This document shows positions 1 to 7,943 of a DNA stretch of 64,000 nt, piece by piece. Position numbers and translations under genes: made by a program. Source of the stretch: an uncultured Porphyromonadaceae bacterium (GTDB taxonomy: Bacteria; Bacteroidota; Bacteroidia; Bacteroidales; Muribaculaceae); NCBI GenBank assembly GCA_902495245.1, contig CABUWI010000008.1:62001-126000 (forward strand), given 5' to 3'. The notes beneath the pieces are model-generated. The model saw only the letters and a list, made by a program, of their open reading frames with translations. It searched no databases and had not been told where the DNA came from. Numbering within the stretch: the stretch's first letter is position 1; every line of letters starts with the position of its first letter.

Positions 1-815
1 CCGTCGTTGGCCGCCGAGAGCGAGCGCACGGGGTGGTTGGTCAGCGAGGTCAGCGCCGTGGCCTTGTCCGAGTTGAGGGCGCGGCGGTGAACGTTCATCG
101 TGCCGTTGCCGTCTTCGCTGATATAGTAGAACTCGTTGCCGCCGGGCGCCCAGACGGGTTCCTGGTTCTGCACGTTCGAGAAGGTCTGGCGCTTGAACGT
201 GCCGTTGCGGTCAAGCAGCCAGATGTCGGCCGTGCCGCTCGAGTGTTCGTGCTTGCGGCGCACGTCTTCAAAGCCCTTGCGGTCTTGAAACAGAATGTCG
301 CCGGCGGCATTGATGCTGATGGCGTTCATCGGCCACGAAACAACCATTTCGGGACGCCCGGGGTTGAGGGTCGACACTTTGTAGATCTGGTCGGTAAACG
401 AGCCTTGGGCGGCCTTGGAGTCAGGCATCAGGCGCGCCGAGAAGTAGACGGTGTCATTGCCGGCCCAGGCGCGCAGGGTCTCGCTGCCGCTGTTGGTGGT
501 GATGCGTCGGGGGGTGCCGCCGTATGAGGGCATGACGTAAATGTCCATCGAACCCTCGCGGGTGCTGGTGAAGGCTATTTTCGAGCCGTCGGGACTCCAG
601 AGCGGCTTCGTGTCATAGGCCGGATTGGTGGTGAGCTGGCGGGCGGTTCCGCCGGCGGTCGGCACGGTGTAGATGTCGCCTTTATATGTGAATGCGATGG
701 TCTTGCCGTCGGGCGAGATTGCTGAATTGCGCAGCCACAGAGGGGCTTCCGTAGAGGCAGTTGCGGCGCCGAGCGTCATTGTCGACGTGAGGGCCGCAAA
801 AATGAGTTTTTTCAT
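1..815 (-). CDS. Tricorn-like S41 peptidase, N-terminal part (truncated by window edge)
   Basis: About 271 codons are visible from an ATG at 815-813, and the frame stays open to base 1. Residues 1-20 form a signal peptide (MKKLIFAALT...), so the product is exported. After it come beta-propeller PD40/TolB-type repeats, with phrases such as AISPDGKTIAFTYKGDIYTV and PLWSPDGSKIAFTSTREGS. In Bacteroidetes this N-terminus (APLWLRNSAISPDGK) belongs to periplasmic tricorn-protease homologues, which carry a PDZ and an S41 serine protease domain further on. Those catalytic domains lie outside the window, so protease activity is inferred from the family. A TolB-like or S9-type propeller protein is the main alternative. 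The gene lies 18 bp downstream of leuB on the same strand, but has no evident link to leucine synthesis. Confidence 0.72.
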   Translation of the reverse strand, partial: MKKLIFAALTSTMTLGAATASTEAPLWLRNSAISPDGKTIAFTYKGDIYTVPTAGGTARQLTTNPAYDTKPLWSPDGSKIAFTSTREGSMDIYVMPSYGGTPRRITTNSGSETLRAWAGNDTVYFSARLMPDSKAAQGSFTDQIYKVSTLNPGRPEMVVSWPMNAISINAAGDILFQDRKGFEDVRRKHEHSSGTADIWLLDRNGTFKRQTFSNVQNQEPVWAPGGNEFYYISEDGNGTMNVHRRALNSDKATALTSLTNHPVRSLSAAND

Positions 816-832
816 TGGTTTATGACAGATTT

Positions 833-1888
833 TTAAGCGTTTTCAATATAGTTTACGAGCCATTGGCCAACGGCCTTGGTGCCGAGCTTAGACTCGGGGT
901 TGAGATCGGGCGTAACGGCGCCGGCGTCGAGCGAGGCGTTGACGGCCTCGCGAATCAGTCGTCCTTCGGCTTCGAGTCCGAAGTGCTCGAAGAGCATGGC
1001 GCAGCTGAGCACCTGGGCCAGCGGGTTGGCAATGTCCTTGCCTGCCGCCTGTGGCCACGAGCCGTGAATCGGCTCGAAGAGCGGCGTGCCCGTGCCGAGG
1101 CTCGACGAGGGCAGCAGACCCATCGAGCCGCTGATGACGGAGCCTTCGTCGGTCAGTATGTCGCCGAAAGTGTTTTCAGTAACCATCACGTCGAAAAAGC
1201 GCGGGTCTTGAATCATGCGCATGGCCGCGTTGTCAACATACATGTAGTCGGTCTGCACGTCGGGCCATGACGGCGCCATCTCCTGCGCTATCTTGCGCCA
1301 GAGGCGGCTCGAGGCCAGGACGTTGGCTTTGTCCACCACCGTCAGGTGGCCGCGGCGGCGACGCGCCATGTCGAAGGCCACTTTCAAGATGCGCTCGATT
1401 TCGGGACGCGTGTAGGCGCAGGTGTCGTAGGCCTTTTCGTCGCTCTCGAACTTCTCGCCGAAATACATGCCGCCCGTCAGTTCGCGAATGCACACGAAGT
1501 CGGCGCCTTCAACTATCTCGGCCTTGAGCGGCGACTTGTCCACCAGGCCGGGAAAGGTCGTTACGGGCCGCACGTTGGCAAAGAGCCCGAGCTGTTTGCG
1601 CATGGCCAGCAGACCCTGCTCGGGGCGCACCTTTGCCGTCGGGTCGTTGTCATATTTCGGGTCGCCCACGGCCGAGAAGAACACGGCGTCGGCCTCGCGG
1701 CAGCCCTCGAGCGTGGCCTCGGGGAAGGGGTTGCCCGTGGCGTCGATGGCGGCGGCGCCCACGAGGTAGGTCTTCGTTTCGAGTTCGTGGCCGAACTTGT
1801 TGCACACGGCGCGGAGCACGTCAGTGCCCACGGCCGAAATTTCAGGCCCGATGCCGTCGCCGGGCAGAACTGCGACTTTTAGTTTCAT
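833..1888 (-). CDS. leuB: 3-isopropylmalate dehydrogenase
   Basis: 351 residues, normal for LeuB. It oxidatively decarboxylates 3-isopropylmalate to 2-oxoisocaproate with NAD in cytoplasmic leucine synthesis. Visible motifs are the N-terminal LPGDGIGPEI, the substrate-binding arginine segment around VRPEQGLLAMRKQLGLFANV, RELTGGMYFGE, the VDKANVL segment, and the metal/cofactor region FGDILTDEGSVISGSMG. The usual EPIHGSAP motif reads EPIHGSWPQAAG, a local substitution next to the NAD site. The ATG overlaps the leuD stop codon by 4 bp (ATGA), which implies translational coupling. It is the last gene of leuC-leuD-leuB. leuA is not in the window. Confidence 0.96.
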   Translation of the reverse strand: MKLKVAVLPGDGIGPEISAVGTDVLRAVCNKFGHELETKTYLVGAAAIDATGNPFPEATLEGCREADAVFFSAVGDPKYDNDPTAKVRPEQGLLAMRKQLGLFANVRPVTTFPGLVDKSPLKAEIVEGADFVCIRELTGGMYFGEKFESDEKAYDTCAYTRPEIERILKVAFDMARRRRGHLTVVDKANVLASSRLWRKIAQEMAPSWPDVQTDYMYVDNAAMRMIQDPRFFDVMVTENTFGDILTDEGSVISGSMGLLPSSSLGTGTPLFEPIHGSWPQAAGKDIANPLAQVLSCAMLFEHFGLEAEGRLIREAVNASLDAGAVTPDLNPESKLGTKAVGQWLVNYIENA

Positions 1889-2475
1889 TTGTTTCTGTTG
1901 CGTTCAAAGGTTTCTATGTCGTCGCGCCGGCTCAGCAGATATTCGATGTCGTCGAGCCCTTCGGTGAGACATTGTTTTTTGTAGGGGTTGATTTCGAAGC
2001 TCTCGGTGCGCCCCGTGGCGTTGTTGCGCACGGTCTGCGCGGGCAGGTCGATGGTTACCGACGTCTGCGGGTCGGCCTCGATCGAGGCGAAGAGCTCTTC
2101 GAGAAATTCGGGGCTGACAACCACCGGGAGCACAAACGAGTTGAGCTCGTTGTTCTTGTGAATGTCGGCGAAGAAGGTGGAGATTACGGCGCGGAAGCCG
2201 TAGTCGGCAATGGCCCATGCGGCGTGTTCGCGGCTCGAACCGCAGCCGAAGTTTTTGCCGGCCACGAGAATCTTGGCGCCGGCATAGCGCGGGTCGTTGA
2301 GCACGAAGCCTTCAATCGGGTTGCCCTGCGCGTCGAAGCGCCAGTCGCGAAACAGGTTCTCGCCGAATCCCTCGCGCGAGGTGCCTTTCAGGAATCGGGC
2401 GGGTATAATCTGGTCGGTGTCGACATTTTCGGCCCTCAGCGGGGCGCAGGTCGATGTGAGGATATTGAATTTCAT
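1885..2475 (-). CDS. leuD: 3-isopropylmalate dehydratase small subunit
   Basis: 196 residues, the expected size for LeuD. It forms the swivel-domain subunit of isopropylmalate isomerase with LeuC and converts 2-isopropylmalate to 3-isopropylmalate. Recognisable segments are NVDTDQIIPARFLK near the N-terminus and the active-site loop GKNFGCGSSREHAAWAI around residues 75-90. It overlaps leuC by 4 bp upstream and leuB by 4 bp downstream, so the three genes form a tightly coupled operon on the minus strand. Confidence 0.96.
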   Translation of the reverse strand: MKFNILTSTCAPLRAENVDTDQIIPARFLKGTSREGFGENLFRDWRFDAQGNPIEGFVLNDPRYAGAKILVAGKNFGCGSSREHAAWAIADYGFRAVISTFFADIHKNNELNSFVLPVVVSPEFLEELFASIEADPQTSVTIDLPAQTVRNNATGRTESFEINPYKKQCLTEGLDDIEYLLSRRDDIETFERNRNK

Positions 2476-3809
2476 AATTTTCGCGGGTCAGTGATTTTAC
2501 CGTTAACGGCCGCGGCGGCGGCCACGAGAGGTGAGGCGAGCACGGTGCGCGCCCCCGGGCCCTGACGGCCCTCGAAGTTGCGGTTGCTGGTGCTCACGGC
2601 CAGTTTGCCGGCTGGCACCTTGTCGGGGTTCATGGCCAGGCAGGCCGAGCAGCCCGGCTGACGCAGTTCGAAGCCGGCCTCGGCCAGTGTTTTGTCAAGT
2701 CCTTCTTCGCGAATCTGTCGCGCCACGCGCTGCGAGCCCGGCACGAGCCATGCCGTAACGTCGGGGTGCTTTTTGCGGCCCTTGACCATCGAGGCGAAGG
2801 CGCGGAAGTCTTCTATGCGCCCGTTGGTGCACGAGCCGAGAAAGACGTAGTCAACCTTCGTGCCCTCAATCGGTTCGCCGCCCTTGAGCTGCATGTAGGG
2901 CACGTCGGCGGGCACGCGTTCGCTGATGCCGATGCCCATGCCGGGATTCGTGCCGAAGGTTACGCGCGGCTCGATGTCGGCCGCGTCGAGGGTGATTTCC
3001 GTATCGAAATGCGCGCCGGGGTCGCTGTGGAGGTCGAGCCATGCCTCGGGCAGCTCGGCCGGTGCGAAGTCGCGGCCCAGAACGTAGTCAAACGTCGTTT
3101 GGTCGGCGGCCACCATGCCGCCGCGCGCGCCCATCTCGATTGACATGTTGCAGAGCGTCATGCGCCCCTCCATGCTCAGGCTCCTTACGGCTTCGCCGGC
3201 ATATTCAACGAAGTGGCCCGTGGCGCCGTCGGTGCCGATTTTGGCAATGATGTAGAGCGCGAGGTCTTTGGCCGTAACCATGTGGCCGAGTCGGCCGTTG
3301 ACGGTGATGCGCATGGTGCGCGGCTTGGGCTGGAGAATGCACTGTGTGGCCAGCACCATTTCCACCTCCGACGTGCCGATGCCGAAGGCCACGGCTCCGA
3401 AGGCGCCGTGGGTCGACGTGTGGCTGTCGCCGCACACAATCGTCATGCCCGGCTGCGTCAGTCCGTTCTCCGGCCCCATCACGTGAATGATGCCGTTGCG
3501 CTCGTGGCCTATGTCAAACAGCTCCAGGCCGAACTCGGCGGCATTGCGGCGCAGTGCCTCGACCTGGGCGCGCGAGGTGGGGTCTTCGATGGGACGCTCC
3601 TGACCCATGGTCGGAATGTTATGGTCGGGCGAGCAGACTGTGCGCTCCGGGCGGAACACGCGCAGGCCGCGCCGGCGCAGGCCGTCAAATGCCTGCGGAG
3701 TGGTTACTTCGTGGCAGTAGTGGCGGTCTATGTAGAGTTGGTCCGGACCGCCCGGAATCCGGGAGACGACATGCGAGTCCCAGATTTTGTCAAAGAGGGT
3801 TTTAGGCAT
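2472..3809 (-). CDS. leuC: 3-isopropylmalate dehydratase large subunit
   Basis: About 445 residues from the ATG at 3809, chosen because family members begin MxxTLFDKIWDxHVV and this start gives MPKTLFDKIWDSHVV. An in-frame ATG five codons upstream (3824) would add only MLKRI. This is the aconitase-type catalytic subunit. The [4Fe-4S] cysteines are visible in GSCTNGR and in PGCSACLAMNPD. Other family signatures are GDSHTSTHGAFGA, and GMGIGISERVPADVPYM in the middle of the protein. First gene of leuC-leuD-leuB, so it sets expression of the leucine operon. Confidence 0.95.
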   Translation of the reverse strand: MPKTLFDKIWDSHVVSRIPGGPDQLYIDRHYCHEVTTPQAFDGLRRRGLRVFRPERTVCSPDHNIPTMGQERPIEDPTSRAQVEALRRNAAEFGLELFDIGHERNGIIHVMGPENGLTQPGMTIVCGDSHTSTHGAFGAVAFGIGTSEVEMVLATQCILQPKPRTMRITVNGRLGHMVTAKDLALYIIAKIGTDGATGHFVEYAGEAVRSLSMEGRMTLCNMSIEMGARGGMVAADQTTFDYVLGRDFAPAELPEAWLDLHSDPGAHFDTEITLDAADIEPRVTFGTNPGMGIGISERVPADVPYMQLKGGEPIEGTKVDYVFLGSCTNGRIEDFRAFASMVKGRKKHPDVTAWLVPGSQRVARQIREEGLDKTLAEAGFELRQPGCSACLAMNPDKVPAGKLAVSTSNRNFEGRQGPGARTVLASPLVAAAAAVNGKITDPRKL

Positions 3810-3839
3810 AATTCGCTTAAGCATTTAGCAACAATACCG

Positions 3840-3870
3840 CGAATTTACGAATTTTTACCCAAAAACAAAA
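3840..3870 (-). promoter_or_regulatory. Possible leuCDB promoter
   Basis: On the minus strand a TAAATTCG box (3847-3840) resembles the Bacteroidetes -7 element TAnnTTTG with one mismatch. A TTTTG (3870-3866) lies 18 bp upstream of it as a -33-like element. The predicted start is some 20-30 bases before the leuC start codon. No attenuator or T-box structure could be recognised in this short leader. Confidence 0.35.
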
Positions 3871-3887
3871 ATAAAAGATTTTCCGCG

Positions 3888-3926
3888 CCCCGCCAATGTG
3901 GGGCGCCAATGTGGGGCGGCGGATAC
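3888..3926. repeat. Short direct repeat with GCCAATGTGGGGC units
   Basis: Two adjacent copies of GCCAATGTGGGGC lie between the leuC promoter and the first palindrome element. Because the unit contains CCCC/GGGG arms, the pair can also fold. No function is known to me; it may be debris of a mobile element. Confidence 0.5.
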
Positions 3927-3992
3927 TGAGGGCGTCAGCCCTCATTCCGCCGACACGCCGCGACATTTTGACGCGCAAATCTCCGCGTCGCC

Positions 3993-4083
3993 GTAGTGAC
4001 GCACGGCTCGTGCGTCCGAGTTGTGTAGAGTGTAACTTGCTGCGATATTGGCTGTTACTGCGGACGCACGAGCCGTGCGTCCC
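3993..4083. repeat. REPIN-like element 1: two inverted palindromes
   Basis: Two copies of a 21-bp palindrome (arms GGACGCACG and CGTGCGTCC around a 3-nt loop; first arm slightly degenerate, GTGACGCACG) face each other in inverted orientation, separated by about 42 bp. The same arrangement recurs at 9068-9161 and 20943-21035. Flanks are partly conserved: the phrase GGTGCAAT after the right palindrome here has a counterpart, ATGCAATCGGTGAGG, at element 2. The layout, two hairpins in mirror orientation in intergenic DNA, is that of REPINs. Confidence 0.8.
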
Positions 4084-4136
4084 TTCTATGTTGTGGTGCA
4101 ATAGGCGAAGGTAATTTTAACTTTTGTTTAACGTTT

Positions 4137-4170
4137 TTGTTGCGAGAGTCAAAGCTTGTTACTATCTTTG
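4137..4170 (+). promoter_or_regulatory. Strong Bacteroidetes-type promoter with no obvious protein gene
   Basis: TTG (4140-4142) and TATCTTTG (4163-4170), separated by 20 bp, match the -33/-7 consensus of the Bacteroidetes primary sigma factor. Transcription would start near 4177 and run rightward through about 350 bases that lack a credible coding sequence, toward the 3' end of the IS110 transposase. Confidence 0.6.
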
Positions 4171-4171
4171 C

Positions 4172-4500
4172 ATCAGAGAGTTGAAGAGGAAGCAGGCTCT
4201 GCTGAGGAGCAACCTGCCAGCAATAGACTTTCTCGTCAGGCCGTACAAAGATCGGGGGTCGGATTTGGTTCCGGCCCTTTCCTTTGTTTCGGATGACGCT
4301 TTATGGCTAAGAAAACCTTTTGAGGTTAACCCGGCCTGTTTCGTAAAAAAGAATCTCCCTCGGACAACCTTCTATCAGCAGACTTCTAGAGCTGCAAATT
4401 AATCTTTTCAGTCGAAAGGAGTGCACGCCGCATTCTACAGAGAAGCAGACTTCATGAGCTGCAAGGGACGCTAAGCGGTCGTGGCGGAATGTAAAAGATT
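4172..4500 (+). ncRNA. Candidate non-coding RNA / IS110-associated non-coding region
   Basis: About 350 bases between repeat element 1 and the transposase hold no convincing gene. They start at a strong promoter (-7 box 4163-4170) and can form several local hairpins, for example GCAGG (4192-4196) with CCTGC, and AACC(TTTTGA)GGTT near 4315-4327. Two near-identical 21-base blocks at 4377-4397 and 4444-4464 (AGACTTC..GAGCTGCAA, 19 of 21 identical) recur 67 bases apart. IS110-family elements carry a structured bridge RNA in a non-coding end next to the recombinase; in the IS1111 group it lies downstream of the gene, which is where this region is. That assignment is inference: the visible promoter points opposite to the transposase, and I recognise no Rfam class. 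Confidence 0.35.
4377..4464. repeat. 21-base direct repeat pair, 67 bases apart
   Basis: Positions 4377-4397 and 4444-4464 differ only at the central TA/AT dinucleotide. Each copy is itself roughly palindromic (GCAG...CTGC around CTTC..GAG). They sit in the non-coding flank of the IS110 transposase and could be paired loops of its RNA or protein-binding sites. Confidence 0.7.
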
Positions 4501-4528
4501 GCGTCGTAGGGAGATTCCTGTATTGTTA

Positions 4529-5608
4529 TTATCCATGGGCATTCTTATAGGCAGTTTTGTTTTTGAGTACAAATTTAATAATTTTTGCGAGTTTATTCGC
4601 TATTTTCACTATGGCTTTTTGCCGAGGCATTCTTCTGGTGTAATCAGCAAACAGAGCCGAAAGGTTATCGTCAATGCGAATCGCATGCCAGGCGCTTTCG
4701 GTAAGCATGTAACGCAAGGTCTTATGGCGACGGCGTGTTATTCCGCATTGGCAGTCATGGTCGCCGGAACGGTTTATGTCGGGTACCAGGCCGATAAATG
4801 CACAGAATTTGTCGGCGGAGGAGAAGTCCCGGAGATCTCCGCACTCCAGCAGCAGGGTGAAGGCCGCTGTAGGACCGATGCCCGGGACCGACATCAGCAG
4901 CCTGAAGTCTTCGGCATACGCGGGTCTTTTCATCAGCGTCGTCAACTGAGAGTTGACACCTTCAAGGCGCTCTGTACACGATTGCACGCTTTGAGTCATG
5001 TTTTTCAGCGTGGCGGCAGTCGAAACACCGCCTGCAACGTTTCTATATCGGCTTTCGAGCCAGCAGAAGAATGCCTTTGTCCAGTGGCCGTGAGAAAACT
5101 CTGACGGAATGGCAATGCCATTGACATGGAGGAAATGGCGCAGCCTTATCTTGGCGCGCTTGACGTCGTCGATGCAGAAGCCGCGCAGACGAAGCAGATT
5201 GCGGTCGGCGGCACGGGCCTCTGACGGAATATGAATGCAGTCGAGTTCGCCGTTATAAAGCGCCCGGGCAATCTTGCGCGCGTCCGTGGGGTCGGTCTTG
5301 CGCTTTCGGTCTTTGTCGCGCTGGGCTATATCGGCAGGATTGAACACGATGCTGTTAATCCCCGCCGACATCAAGGCGTAATGAATGGAAAGGCCGCACA
5401 CTCCGGCCTCATAGGCCGAATAATAATTCATGCCGGGGAAATGACTGCGCAGATGGTTCATCAAGGCGGTTGCTGTCGGCTCCTGCTGGAAGGGCTTGCG
5501 GCTGATACCGCCCTGAATGATACACACGTTCCACTGTTTGAGGTGGACATCCAAACCGATGTACACATTTTGTGAATTGGAATTTTTTTCTGAAATTTGC
5601 CTTCGCAT
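4529..5608 (-). CDS. IS110-family transposase
   Basis: 359 residues from ATG 5608 (MRRQISEKNSNSQ). The frame is open 51 codons further up, but that part covers the promoter and inverted repeats and looks non-coding. The N-terminal RuvC-like DEDD domain shows D in VYIGLDVHLKQWN, E in SAYEAGVCG, and the D pair in KTDPTDARKIARAL. The C-terminal Transposase_20 region shows LLMSVPGIGPTAAFTLL and FCAFIGLVPDINRSGD. These recombinases move circular intermediates by an RNA-guided reaction that needs a bridge RNA. The gene appears intact. It lies between leuC and a gene stump, all on the minus strand. Confidence 0.9.
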   Translation of the reverse strand: MRRQISEKNSNSQNVYIGLDVHLKQWNVCIIQGGISRKPFQQEPTATALMNHLRSHFPGMNYYSAYEAGVCGLSIHYALMSAGINSIVFNPADIAQRDKDRKRKTDPTDARKIARALYNGELDCIHIPSEARAADRNLLRLRGFCIDDVKRAKIRLRHFLHVNGIAIPSEFSHGHWTKAFFCWLESRYRNVAGGVSTAATLKNMTQSVQSCTERLEGVNSQLTTLMKRPAYAEDFRLLMSVPGIGPTAAFTLLLECGDLRDFSSADKFCAFIGLVPDINRSGDHDCQCGITRRRHKTLRYMLTESAWHAIRIDDNLSALFADYTRRMPRQKAIVKIANKLAKIIKFVLKNKTAYKNAHG

Positions 5609-5721
5609 ATTGGGAAAATTAGTATGTTGGGTGAATATATTTTTACTTGCAAAAACCAAATTTACGAAATTTTCCCAATATGCTTTATCATATTGGCTTT
5701 TACTCGCTTTTGGTTTTTGCA
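5606..5721. repeat. Two interleaved perfect inverted repeats at the transposase start
   Basis: Pair A is 5606-5620 with 5668-5682 (15 bp, CATATTGGGAAAATT and its exact complement). Pair B is 5648-5660 with 5709-5721 (13 bp, TGCAAAAACCAAA and its exact complement). The order A-B-A'-B' is that of a pseudoknot or of overlapping dimer-binding sites. Arm A contains the transposase start codon. Confidence 0.85.
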
Positions 5722-5759
5722 CCACAAACATACTACAGAATGGGCCGTCAAAAACGTGC

Positions 5760-5796
5760 AAAAAAGGGGGAGGGCACGCCGTGAGGCGTGCCCTCC
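5760..5796 (-). terminator. Intrinsic terminator of the gene stump at 5847-5984
   Basis: Read on the minus strand, a 12-bp perfect GC-rich stem (5796-5785 with 5780-5769) closed by a 4-base loop is followed by CCC and a run of T (5765-5760). It follows the stop codon of the stump by about 50 bases, and so marks the original end of that gene rather than the insertion sequence. Confidence 0.85.
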
Positions 5797-5846
5797 CGGC
5801 TAACTATTATCATTACTACTTTTCTATGTAGAGGAGTAGCCGGGGG

Positions 5847-5984
5847 TTAGAAGCGGACCTTGCGGCCGTTTTGAATCAGAATCTGACCCTTGCGCGGAGC
5901 CACCACGCGGCGCCCTTGCAGGTCAAGCATCATGCCATTGCCCGATTTCTCAACCGTTACTTCGCTGATTGTAACATTAACTAC
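5847..5984 (-). pseudogene. 3' remnant of a T9SS-type secreted protein gene
   Basis: Reading the minus strand to the TAA at 5849-5847 gives about 45 codons ending ...GNGMMLDLQGRRVVAPRKG.../...ILIQNGRKVRF. This is the C-terminal sorting-domain pattern (MxDLxGRRV, KGxxIxNGRKV) of Bacteroidales surface proteins; the intact gene at 10218 ends the same way (DMSGRRVAKP... IYIVRNGAK). The frame stays open a little further upstream but has no start codon or family sequence there, and the TonB receptor promoter lies beyond. The 5' part has been deleted, leaving tail and terminator in place. Confidence 0.75.
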
Positions 5985-6013
5985 CCCCCAATTTTTAACG
6001 GTTGGCCAACGAT

Positions 6014-6044
6014 TTGCAAGGGTGGGGGATTTTACCTAACTTTG
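6014..6044 (+). promoter_or_regulatory. Promoter of the TonB-dependent receptor
   Basis: TTG at 6014-6016 and TAACTTTG at 6037-6044, 20 bp apart, match the Bacteroidetes -33/-7 consensus. They lie 35 bases before the ATG at 6080. No riboswitch fold such as a cobalamin element fits in the short leader. Confidence 0.75.
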
Positions 6045-6079
6045 TGGCCGTAAAACAGTAAAGTACACTATAAAACGCT

Positions 6080-7942
6080 ATGAATTTACGAGGGATAATG
6101 TTTCTTGCCGTGGCCGCAGGAGTCGCGCTGCCCGTGGGTGCCGCCGAGCGTGCCGACTCGCTTGAACGCCGCCTCGACGAGGTGGTCGTTACGGGCTCGA
6201 ACGCGCCCGTCGAGGCGCGGCTGATGCCTTATACGGTGTCGGTGGTCAGCGGCGAGGAGTTGCAGTCGCAGGGGCCGACGCAGCTGCTGAGTGTGCTCAG
6301 CGGCGAAGTGCCGAGCCTGTTCGTTACTCAGCGCGGAGTGCTGGGCTTCGGCGTGTCGAGCAACGGCGGCGCGGGCCATATCAAGCTACGCGGCGTCGGC
6401 GGCGACAGGGCGAGCGCCGTGCTGATGATGCTCGACGGCCAGCCGCAGTTTGCAGGCCTCTACTCCCACCATGTTGCCGACTTCTATAATAAGGACTATG
6501 TCGAGCGCGTGGAGGTGTTGCGCGGACCGGCCTCAGTGCTCTACGGCTCGAACGCCATGGCCGGCACAATCAACGTCATCACCCGCAAGGCCGCCAAAGA
6601 CGGCGTGCACGGCTCGCTGACCTCGCAGTTCGGCAACTTCAACACCTGGCAGAACACGCTGAGCGCCACGGCGCGCTATGGCCGAGTATCGGCCCTGGCT
6701 TCCGTGAGCTATGACCGCACCGACGGCAACGTCAAGGGCTTCGACTTCAAGGAGTGGAGCGGCTATGCCAAGGTCGGCTACGATTTTTCGGCCCGCTGGC
6801 GCGCCTATGTCGACTATTCGCTGATGCGCTTCACAGCCCACGACCCGATTTATCCGACGCTCGACGACCCGGCGTCGACCGACGTCTACTATCAGGACAT
6901 CGTGCGCGGCGAGGCGAGTGCCGCCGTTACCCACAACTACGGCTCGACCGACGGCACGGCGCGCGTCTACTACAGTTACGGCAACCATCACATCACCGAC
7001 CCGCGCCGCTTCCACAGTCTCGACGACCGTCTCGGCGTGATGCTCTACGAAAACCTGCGCCCGTGGCAGGGCGCGGCGCTGACCGTCGGCTTTGATTTCG
7101 CCACTTATTCGGGTCAGATTCCGATGAGCGGCGGACGCCCCGCCGGCCCGCAGAATCTCGGCGCCATCGAGCGCAAGAGCATTACGGAATATTCGCCCTA
7201 CCTGACGCTGAGCCAGGGCTTCTGGGGCGAGCTGCTGACGCTGAACGCCGGAGTGCGCATGGCCAACAGCGACAAGTTCGGCACTCACTGGGTGCCTCAA
7301 GCGGGCGTGGCCGTCAATCTGCCGCAGATGTGGACGCTCAAGTTCTCCGGCTCGAAGGGCTTCCGCAACCCGTCGTTTCGCGAGCTCTATCTCTACCGCA
7401 TGGCCAACCCCGACCTCAAGCCCGAGGAGATGTGGAATCTGGAGCTCTCGGCCGCCAAGCGCTTCGGCTTCGGCCTCGACGTCAGCGCCACGGCCTATTG
7501 GGCCAAAGGCACGGAGATGATTCAGGTGCTCGACATGAAAAACGTCAACACCGGCCGCTTCATCAACAAGGGCATCGAGCTGTCGGCGCGCTATCGCATC
7601 TTGCCGCAGATGCGCCTCAACGCCTCCTACAGCTTCCTCCACACGTCGCTCAAGGACCTCACCGGCGCTCCGCGCCATCAATATTTTCTCGGCTTTGACT
7701 ATATCCCCTTCAGCGGGTTTCAGTTCAGCGCCGACCTCAAGGGCGTGCACGGCCTGTTCGTCGACCGCCGCGTGGCCATGCAGAACTACGCCTTGGTGAA
7801 CCTCAAGGCGCAGATTGACCTGTGCAAATATCTTCAGGTCTTTGCGCGCCTGGAAAACATTACCGACACCCGCTATGTCATCAATCGCGGCTACGAAATG
7901 CCCGGCGCCACCTTCATGGGCGGCTTCACGCTAACACTCTGA
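6080..7942 (+). CDS. TonB-dependent outer-membrane receptor (BtuB/FepA-like)
   Basis: 620 residues with a signal peptide (to about residue 21). A TonB-box-like DEVVVTG is at about residues 33-39, followed by a plug domain (about 45-155, including SGEELQSQGP, IKLRGVGGDRASAVLMMLDG and VERVEVLRGPASVLYGSNAMAGTINVIT) and a 22-strand barrel. It lacks the N-terminal carboxypeptidase-like domain of SusC proteins, so it is of the classical type for cofactors, siderophores or metal complexes. No SusD partner follows. The downstream neighbour is a DUF362 lipoprotein 48 bp away, probably co-transcribed. The ligand cannot be read from sequence. Confidence 0.9.
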   Translation: MNLRGIMFLAVAAGVALPVGAAERADSLERRLDEVVVTGSNAPVEARLMPYTVSVVSGEELQSQGPTQLLSVLSGEVPSLFVTQRGVLGFGVSSNGGAGHIKLRGVGGDRASAVLMMLDGQPQFAGLYSHHVADFYNKDYVERVEVLRGPASVLYGSNAMAGTINVITRKAAKDGVHGSLTSQFGNFNTWQNTLSATARYGRVSALASVSYDRTDGNVKGFDFKEWSGYAKVGYDFSARWRAYVDYSLMRFTAHDPIYPTLDDPASTDVYYQDIVRGEASAAVTHNYGSTDGTARVYYSYGNHHITDPRRFHSLDDRLGVMLYENLRPWQGAALTVGFDFATYSGQIPMSGGRPAGPQNLGAIERKSITEYSPYLTLSQGFWGELLTLNAGVRMANSDKFGTHWVPQAGVAVNLPQMWTLKFSGSKGFRNPSFRELYLYRMANPDLKPEEMWNLELSAAKRFGFGLDVSATAYWAKGTEMIQVLDMKNVNTGRFINKGIELSARYRILPQMRLNASYSFLHTSLKDLTGAPRHQYFLGFDYIPFSGFQFSADLKGVHGLFVDRRVAMQNYALVNLKAQIDLCKYLQVFARLENITDTRYVINRGYEMPGATFMGGFTLTL

Positions 7943-7943
7943 C

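Larger units (their letters stand above)
4484..5760 (-). mobile_element. IS110-family insertion sequence (ends not defined)
   Basis: The element is defined by one DEDD-type transposase gene (4529-5608) with non-coding flanks. IS110 elements usually lack terminal inverted repeats and target duplications, so ends cannot be read from one copy. On the right it should stop before the intrinsic terminator at 5760-5796, which belongs to the neighbouring gene stump. On the left it may extend to about 4100. Interleaved inverted repeats lie just upstream of the transposase start. Confidence 0.6.

Noticed and set aside
4124..4402. A 92-codon open frame left of the IS110 transposase
   Set aside because: It overlaps a strong promoter box, has no ATG start in a sensible place and no recognisable domain; the region is better read as non-coding.
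5871..6053. Plus-strand 60-codon frame over the gene stump
   Set aside because: It is antisense to the recognisable T9SS tail and runs across the TonB receptor promoter.
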